This document shows positions 7,241 through 11,865 of a stretch of 11,865 bases of DNA, in pieces (positions within the stretch are counted from its first letter, which is position 1; each line of letters begins with the position of its first letter). The stretch covers positions 1-11,865 of the forward strand of contig JBBRGG010000104.1 of NCBI GenBank assembly GCA_038240875.1. The letters are read 5' to 3'. A program made the position numbers and the translations under genes. Source of the DNA: JBBRGG01 sp038240875 (GTDB lineage Bacteria; Planctomycetota; Phycisphaerae; Phycisphaerales; UBA1924). The notes beneath the pieces are model-generated. The model searched no databases. It was not told the origin of the DNA and saw only the letters and a list, made by a program, of their open reading frames with translations.

Positions 7241-8041
7241 ATGCCCAACGTATTCTCGCACCACGCCTCCATGCTCCACAACTCCAAGCCCAACGTCGTC
7301 GCCATTATCCCCGCGCGACTCGCTTCAACGCGTTTCCCGCGCAAAGTCCTCGCCGACGCCACCGGCAAGCCCCTCATCGCCCACGTTTACGAACGCGCTA
7401 AACTCGCGCGCACCGTCTCGCGCGTCGTCATAGCGACCGACCACGCACAAGTCCTCTCCGCCGTTCACGCCTTCGGCGGCGAAGCCATCATGACTTCCCC
7501 CTCTCACCCCAACGGCACAAGCCGCCTCGCCCAAGCCGCCCGCGACCTCTCTCTCGCGCCCGCCGACATCGTCATTAACGTCCAAGGCGACGAACCCGAA
7601 CTCGACCCCGCTGCTATCGACGCCGCCGTTCATGCCCTTCGCACAACTAACGCCAACGTCGCTACCGTCGCCTCCCCCATTGACAATCTCGCCGACTTTA
7701 CCAACCCCGCAATCGTCAAGGTCGTCTTAAAACGCGATGGCACCGCCCTTTACTTCAGCCGCGCTAACATCCCCTTCGACCGCGACGCCCAAGGCGAATT
7801 GGCTCCAGTAAAACCTCTTCGCCATGTCGGCCTCTACGCCTACTCCGCCGCCTATCTCCAGATCTATGCCGCCCTCGAACCCACCCCCCTCGAATCAACC
7901 GAAATGCTTGAGCAACTCCGAGTCTTAGAGCACGGCGGCTCCATCGCCGTCGCTATCCATCCCTGCAAAGGCGAAGGTATCGACACCCCCGCTCAATACG
8001 CCGCCTTCGTCGCTCGTTGGAAAGCCGCCAACCCGTCGTAA
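7241..8041 (+). CDS. kdsB: 3-deoxy-manno-octulosonate cytidylyltransferase KdsB
   Basis: Activates Kdo with CTP to CMP-Kdo for inner-core lipopolysaccharide, in the cytoplasm. Motifs in order: IPARLASTRFPRK (23-35, nucleotide-binding loop), GKPLIAHVYERA (42-53), ATDH (65-68), HPNGTSRLA (89-97), NVQGDEP (113-119, with the metal-binding Asp117), ALYFSRANIPF (169-179), RHVGLYAYS (194-202), LEQLR (223-227) and GIDTPAQY (246-253). In the third loop the usual acidic residue of GT(D/E)R is Ser94. The length is near normal, with about ten extra N-terminal residues; a second ATG at 7271 would remove them. Neither start has a Shine-Dalgarno site. It sits between the TPR gene and pyrG, the source of its CTP substrate, an arrangement known in other bacteria such as Chlamydia. 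Confidence 0.95.
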   Translation: MPNVFSHHASMLHNSKPNVVAIIPARLASTRFPRKVLADATGKPLIAHVYERAKLARTVSRVVIATDHAQVLSAVHAFGGEAIMTSPSHPNGTSRLAQAARDLSLAPADIVINVQGDEPELDPAAIDAAVHALRTTNANVATVASPIDNLADFTNPAIVKVVLKRDGTALYFSRANIPFDRDAQGELAPVKPLRHVGLYAYSAAYLQIYAALEPTPLESTEMLEQLRVLEHGGSIAVAIHPCKGEGIDTPAQYAAFVARWKAANPS

Positions 8042-8079
8042 ACCATTTCCTGGATCGCGATTCGGATGTTCTCGGGCGG

Positions 8080-8096
8080 TTGAGCCTTTGGCTCAA
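8080..8096 (+). terminator. Hairpin between kdsB and pyrG
   Basis: A perfect 7-bp stem, TTGAGCC and GGCTCAA, with loop TTT, 38 bases after the kdsB stop. No T-run follows, so it could be a weak terminator, an RNA-stabilising or processing hairpin, or a protein-binding dyad. The 150-base gap holds no other clear signal. Confidence 0.35.
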
Positions 8097-8191
8097 GACG
8101 ATCAGTGTCGAATCATGCCTTCACACGACCAGAAACATACCGCTCACAGCACAATTCCCTTGCCACCTCGATCAGGCGCGTACGATGTCTT

Positions 8192-10339
8192 ATGCCCTCC
8201 CAGCCACCATCGACACCAGGCATCAACGACCACACTCATCGCGACTCTTCTTCACACGCCCCATCTTACCGAAATGAACAGCCCCTCATCACCACGCGCA
8301 GTGATGCTGGCCGCAATGACTCTTCTCGCTCCGATCCATCACGCTCCGATCCATCACGCTCCGATCCATCACGCTCTGACGCCGCGCGAGTTTCCGCCAA
8401 CGCCCTCACCACCCAGCACGAGGGCGCCAGCGAAAGCGAGTTCTTCTCTCCCATCCCGCGCGGCTACCAACGCGGCTTCCACAAATATGTCGTAGTTCTG
8501 GGCACCGTCATGTCCGGCCTAGGCAAAGGCATCTTCTCTTCCAGCCTTGCCAAAATGCTCAAAGACAAAGGCCTCGTCGTCGCCCCTATCAAAATGGAGG
8601 GCTACCTCAACATCGACTCAGGCCTCCTCAATCCTTATCGTCATGGCGAAGTTTTCGTCCTCGAAGATGGCACCGAATGCGACATGGACCTAGGCACCTA
8701 CGAACGACTCCTCGATCAAAATCTCTCCGCTCAAAACTTCACCACCTCAGGCCGCATCTTCAAGGAAATCATCGAACGCGAACGTCGTGGCGAATACCTC
8801 GGCCGAGACGTTCAGATGATCCCGCACGTCACCGGTGAAGTAAAACGAAAACTCCGCGATCTCGCCGTTCGTGGCGATGGCCGTCGCCCCGCCGACGTCG
8901 TCTTCGTCGAAGTTGGTGGCACCGTCGGCGACTACGAAAACGGCTTCTACATCGAAGCTCTACGCGAGCTCGCTTTCGAAGAAGGCCCAAACTCTGTCTG
9001 CTTCGTCGCGCTCACTTACATCATCGAGCCTCCAGCCCTAGGCGAACAAAAAAGCAAAGCCGCACAGCTTGGCATCAAACGCCTCATGGAAGCCGGCGTT
9101 CAACCTCACGTCATCGCCTGCCGCGCCAGCAACCCTTGCTCCGACAAAATCCTCCAGAAAATCGCGATGTTCAGCAACGTCCCCTTGCGCCGCGTCTTCT
9201 CGCTCCACGATCGTGAGAGCATCTACATGATCCCCGAAGAGCTTCGCCAAGACGGCATTGATCGCGAAATCCTCTCCCTTCTCAACCTCCATGATCGCAC
9301 CGATACCAGCCAGGAAGACGAACACCGCGAACAATGGAAACAGTTCGTTCGCCGCCTGACTATCCCCCGCACCCGCAACGTCACCATCGGCGTAATGGGC
9401 AAATACTCCGACCTTCGCGACGCCTACGCCTCCATCGACAAAACCCTCGAACACTGCTCCGCGCTCCTAGGTTGTAAAGTCGAAGCGCGATGGTTGGACA
9501 CCACCGCAACCACCGACGCCAACGTCGCCAAACAACTCGAAGGCGTCGACGCCGTCATCGTCCCAGGGGGCTTCGGCATGCGTGGCGTCGATGGCAAGAT
9601 CGCCGTTGTCCGCTACTGCCGCGAAAACTCCATTCCCTACCTTGGCATCTGCCTGGGCTTTCAGGTCGCCGTCATCGAGTTCGCGCGAAACGTTCTTCGA
9701 CTCGACGCCGCTAGCTCCACCGAATTCGACTCCCAAACCTTTAAAACCCCCTACCCTGTCATCAGCGAACTTCCCGAACAAAAGAAAATCGAAGGCCTCG
9801 GCGGCACCATGCGCTTAGGCGGCCAAGACGTCAACATCACCCCAGGCTCTCTCGCTCAATTCCTCTACCAAGGCCGCACCGTCGTCCGCGAACGCTTCCG
9901 CCATCGGTACGAAGTTGACCCAGAATTCATCCCCCAGCTCGAAGCCGCTGGCCTCATCTTCTCAGGCCGCCATCCAACTCGCCCCATCATGCAAGTCCTC
10001 GAACTCCCGCGCCCAGGCAGCGTGATCCATCGCACTCCCGTCGAGCTCTTAAGCGCCGAAGGTTCCGCCGATCCAACCCTCGGCCATCCCGTTGTCGCCC
10101 ACCCATTCTTCATCGGCGCTCAGTTTCATCCCGAACTCACCAGCCGCCCCTTGCGTCCGCAACCCTTCTTCGCAGGCCTCGTCGCCGCGGCCTTAATGAA
10201 AAAATACGCTAGCTCTCTCGACCTCGCCGACCCGAGTAACGCCGATGTTCGCCGCTGGGTCATGACCGCAAGCGCATCAACTTCCGCCACTTTAACAGGC
10301 ACGCCCAGGACGCCACGCTCAACCGTCCAGCGCGCGTAA
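8192..10339 (+). CDS. pyrG: CTP synthase PyrG, divergent, with N-terminal extension
   Basis: Makes CTP from UTP, ATP and glutamine. Numbering is from ATG 8192 (715 aa; about 545 is usual). A GTG at 8105 is the only upstream start, but its added codons look less coding. Residues 1-96 are a polar Ser/Arg/Asp/Pro extension with RSDPS repeats (46-63). The synthetase domain has the P-loop SGLGKG (108-113), the metal ligand region ECDMDLG (162-168) and EVGGTVGD (240-247). The glutaminase domain has nucleophile C487 in YLGICLGFQ and H646/E648 in FHPE, so ammonia production should work. Unusual points: KMEGYLNID where KLDPYxNVD is normal, GEQKSKAAQ where GExKTKPTQ is normal, an insertion near 607-638 before FHPE, and a Ser/Thr tail after 672. 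Lys323, matching E. coli K223, is kept. Adjacency to kdsB supports its being the working PyrG, though a CTP-synthase-like paralogue cannot be excluded. Confidence 0.92.
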   Translation: MPSQPPSTPGINDHTHRDSSSHAPSYRNEQPLITTRSDAGRNDSSRSDPSRSDPSRSDPSRSDAARVSANALTTQHEGASESEFFSPIPRGYQRGFHKYVVVLGTVMSGLGKGIFSSSLAKMLKDKGLVVAPIKMEGYLNIDSGLLNPYRHGEVFVLEDGTECDMDLGTYERLLDQNLSAQNFTTSGRIFKEIIERERRGEYLGRDVQMIPHVTGEVKRKLRDLAVRGDGRRPADVVFVEVGGTVGDYENGFYIEALRELAFEEGPNSVCFVALTYIIEPPALGEQKSKAAQLGIKRLMEAGVQPHVIACRASNPCSDKILQKIAMFSNVPLRRVFSLHDRESIYMIPEELRQDGIDREILSLLNLHDRTDTSQEDEHREQWKQFVRRLTIPRTRNVTIGVMGKYSDLRDAYASIDKTLEHCSALLGCKVEARWLDTTATTDANVAKQLEGVDAVIVPGGFGMRGVDGKIAVVRYCRENSIPYLGICLGFQVAVIEFARNVLRLDAASSTEFDSQTFKTPYPVISELPEQKKIEGLGGTMRLGGQDVNITPGSLAQFLYQGRTVVRERFRHRYEVDPEFIPQLEAAGLIFSGRHPTRPIMQVLELPRPGSVIHRTPVELLSAEGSADPTLGHPVVAHPFFIGAQFHPELTSRPLRPQPFFAGLVAAALMKKYASSLDLADPSNADVRRWVMTASASTSATLTGTPRTPRSTVQRA
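8327..8380 (+). repeat. 15-bp tandem repeat inside the pyrG N-terminal extension
   Basis: Three exact copies of cgctccgatccatca at 8327-8341, 8342-8356 and 8357-8371, then a partial, altered fourth copy to 8380. The unit is a multiple of three and encodes RSDPS, so copy number can change without a frameshift. Exact identity at the DNA level, including third positions, suggests recent expansion. Confidence 0.93.
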
Positions 10340-10356
10340 ACCCGCCATCAACTAGT

Positions 10357-10404
10357 TGTTTCGTTCTTCGTTCTTCTTGTTTCATGCTTCGTTCTTCGTG
10401 TTTC
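10357..10404 (+). repeat. 21-nt pyrimidine-rich tandem repeat
   Basis: Each unit begins TGTTTC followed by 15 bases rich in TTCGTTCTTC. Copies run 10357-10377 and 10378-10398 (18 of 21 bases identical), and a third begins at 10399 and breaks down after about ten bases. On the other strand the tract is a purine-rich GAAGAACGAA run. It starts 18 bases after the pyrG stop. Confidence 0.75.
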
Positions 10405-10414
10405 ATCTTCGTGC

Positions 10415-10439
10415 CATCAGGATCGCTTCGATCCTGATG
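10415..10439 (+). terminator. Strong hairpin downstream of pyrG
   Basis: A perfect 11-bp inverted repeat: CATCAGGATCG (10415-10425), loop CTT, CGATCCTGATG (10429-10439). It sits 76 bases after the pyrG stop. No T-run follows on either strand, so it is terminator-like in stem strength only; transcript 3'-end protection or a bidirectional stop for converging genes are alternatives. Confidence 0.5.
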
Positions 10440-10546
10440 CTGCATCGCCATCACACGAATCCAGCTAGCAATCCAGACTGTCTTGTGTATCCGCTCCAAG
10501 ACGTGGCTTTGTTCTTAGCCTTTATTCTGGCCTTTGCCTTGGGTAG

Positions 10547-10565
10547 TACGGCGGTCCCCGCCGTA
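10547..10565 (+). terminator. Second hairpin in the convergent region
   Basis: TACGGCGG (10547-10554), loop TCC, CCGCCGTA (10558-10565): an 8-bp, GC-rich stem extendable by a G-T and an A-T pair. The downstream plus-strand tract ttccttc is only weakly T-rich. It may serve either converging transcript. Confidence 0.45.
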
Positions 10566-10920
10566 TTCCTTCGCCTTCATCACTCCATAACCTGCCTTCA
10601 GGATCACCATCATCCTATTGCTATACGGCGTTCAACCAACGTCCTCAACGCTTGGTACTTTTGATCACACTGGCCCGCGCTTCCATCGCCTCCGCTGCCA
10701 CATACTCGCTTCGCTCGCCCGCACCCACGTATCACGCAATCAACTTACAGGAAATTAAACATTCAACAAGTGGATCTCTGTGCACCACCGCGCAACCCGT
10801 TGAAGCATATAAGTCAACGAATCTCGCCCCGGTGCGGCGGAGAAGTTGCGGCTGCTGAGCGGGGGATGCCTGCACCGCGCAGCGGCAAAGGTGGATGCTG
10901 CAGCCCCCGACATTGATCGC

Positions 10921-11865
10921 TCAGGCGCCGGTCGTCTTTGCCGCACCTGCGGCCTCGGTTTCCTGCATAGCGGTCTGGATGGCTGCGAGCCAATCTTCGG
11001 ATTTGGGAAGCAGGTCCGCGAGCGTGATCTCGCGGTGGCCGACGAGCACCTTCGAGAAGGCAAAGCCCTTTGCGCCCGCTCTCTCTTCAACTCTCCCCCC
11101 CGGCACCAGATCGGCAACAGCCTTGATGTACTTGCGACCAGCCGATTCTTCCAGGCCACACTTGCGGAAGTAATGGCGCACAAACCCCATGTCCACCTTC
11201 GCGCCGTTAGCGCGGACAAACCCGAAGGTGAAACGGTATTCGGTGATGGGCTCGAGCCACAGCAGCGAGATGCTCGAATCGCGGCACACCAGTTCTATAC
11301 CGATCGCCTCGGCCTTGCGGAGGAACCCGCGGAAGTCGTCGGCCAAGCCCTTGGTCGTGGTTTCAGCAATTTCTTCGAGCAATACCTCTTCGGTGATCTT
11401 GCGTCGGCCAACGCCGCCGCCGTCGTCATCGGTAGAGGGCAGCGTGATCGTCACATCGGCGGGCGAGACGCCCACCTTCAATTCCACGACAGCCCGCAAG
11501 ACCTCGCGGGTGCGTGCGATGGTCCGCGGCTGGATCAGCAAATCCTCGCCGGTTCTGCCCGCGCGGAACATTGCCAGCTCAACCAGCGCGAGCGAGAAGC
11601 CCAAGTGCGGGCTTTTGGCGAGCGTGTCTGCGAGGTGTTCCACGCCCTCCTGGATGCCGTCGCCCACGATCAACAGCAAAAACCGCCCGCGCGATAGGCT
11701 GCGGCTCACGGTGTCAACAAAGCGTGCGCGGTCGAACTCGGCCTCGTCCGCTACCGCCGCTGCGACCGGATCGTCTCCCGTTGCGCCCGCCCTTCTGACC
11801 GCGCTGCACAAGTCCTCGTAGGACCACTTCGAGATGGCCGTGGCGTAGTCGATGATCTGGGCGAC
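10921..11865 (-). CDS. Uncharacterised PD-(D/E)XK-nuclease-like protein, C-terminal part
   Basis: The frame is open to the right edge, so the N-terminus is missing; 314 residues are in view. It begins VAQIIDYATAISKWSYEDL and includes SLSRGRFLLLIVGDGIQEGVEHLADTL-like sequence and PHLGFSLALVELAMFR. From memory, this pattern belongs to hypothetical proteins in which an upstream segment, about LVECKLWRNPEARREV, carries the E-x-K of a PD-(D/E)XK nuclease-like fold just before the VAQI-type helix. That segment would lie outside the window, so nuclease identity is inferred, not seen. The C-terminal half (after a DDDGGG linker) is of unknown function. No start can be assigned; the first internal TTG (11811) is within the conserved part. 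Codon use is unlike its neighbours: gag, ctg, ttg and gtg are frequent where the others use gaa, ctc and gtc, which suggests transfer. Confidence 0.75.
   Translation of the reverse strand, partial: VAQIIDYATAISKWSYEDLCSAVRRAGATGDDPVAAAVADEAEFDRARFVDTVSRSLSRGRFLLLIVGDGIQEGVEHLADTLAKSPHLGFSLALVELAMFRAGRTGEDLLIQPRTIARTREVLRAVVELKVGVSPADVTITLPSTDDDGGGVGRRKITEEVLLEEIAETTTKGLADDFRGFLRKAEAIGIELVCRDSSISLLWLEPITEYRFTFGFVRANGAKVDMGFVRHYFRKCGLEESAGRKYIKAVADLVPGGRVEERAGAKGFAFSKVLVGHREITLADLLPKSEDWLAAIQTAMQETEAAGAAKTTGA

Larger units (their letters stand above)
10340..10920. other. 581-base non-coding convergent region
   Basis: The region lies between the stops of pyrG (+) and the right-hand gene (-). 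It holds the 21-nt tandem repeats at 10357-10404, a strong hairpin at 10415-10439 and another at 10547-10565. From about 10570 to 10920 I see no gene, tRNA or clear promoter. Short open frames here (for example 10356-10664) start inside the repeat and have no family resemblance or ribosome site. Base texture shifts toward that of the right-hand gene after about 10840. Confidence 0.6.

Noticed and set aside
8153..8184. A possible promoter for pyrG (TTGCCA ... TACGAT).
   Set aside because: The spacer is only 15 bases and the implied transcript start would fall past the ATG at 8192.
8088..8495. A frame encoding APIHH repeats that overlaps the start of pyrG.
   Set aside because: It is the shifted-frame reading of the 15-bp repeat. 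The pyrG frame continues into the conserved enzyme, while this one ends just inside the core without family resemblance.
10356..10664. A 102-codon plus-strand open frame with a hydrophobic stretch downstream of pyrG.
   Set aside because: It starts inside the 21-nt repeat, runs through both hairpins, has no ribosome site and has irregular codon use.
10741..10830. An inverted repeat TTCAAC/GTTGAA flanking about 40 bases, considered as an attachment site or small element end.
   Set aside because: The arms are only 6 bp, there is no flanking duplication and no integrase or transposase is nearby.

Overview
The window reads as a stretch of a Gram-negative bacterial chromosome that is mostly housekeeping. 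kdsB (Kdo activation) implies lipopolysaccharide. The main genes strongly prefer C-ending codons, gaa over gag and aaa over aag. The long TPR protein, the HExxH protein behind fmt, the low-complexity N-termini and the sparse use of Shine-Dalgarno sites fit Planctomycetota (perhaps Phycisphaerae). That placement is inference from memory of such proteins, not a database result. No CRISPR, rRNA, tRNA, insertion sequence or phage gene was recognised.

Layout. (1) Bases 3-959, + strand: an EamA/DMT-type membrane transporter whose 5' end lies outside the window. (2) Bases 1097-2664, + strand: queC and queE, overlapping by one base (TAATG), two steps of 7-deazaguanine (preQ0/queuosine) synthesis. (3) Bases 2768-5427, - strand: def, fmt and a HExxH metalloprotease-like gene, transcribed in that order. 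def and fmt are separated by 174 bases rich in inverted repeats; fmt and the protease-like gene overlap by ATGA. (4) Bases 5428-5713: a divergent promoter region between def and a TPR gene, with a perfect TATAAT and a 7-bp dyad. (5) Bases 5714-10339, + strand: TPR protein, kdsB and pyrG. kdsB uses CTP, the product of PyrG, so their adjacency makes metabolic sense. (6) Bases 10340-10920: a 581-base non-coding convergent region with 21-nt tandem repeats and two strong hairpins. (7) Bases 10921-11865, - strand: the C-terminal part of an uncharacterised protein resembling PD-(D/E)XK-nuclease-like hypotheticals, with codon use clearly unlike the rest.

What stands out: a CTP synthase that keeps its catalytic residues but has an altered UTP/CTP-binding loop, an altered P-loop neighbourhood and a repeat-bearing N-terminal extension; a conserved-looking HExxH protein coupled to fmt; and a probable structured leader ahead of fmt. 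I see no complete new defence or mobile system here.
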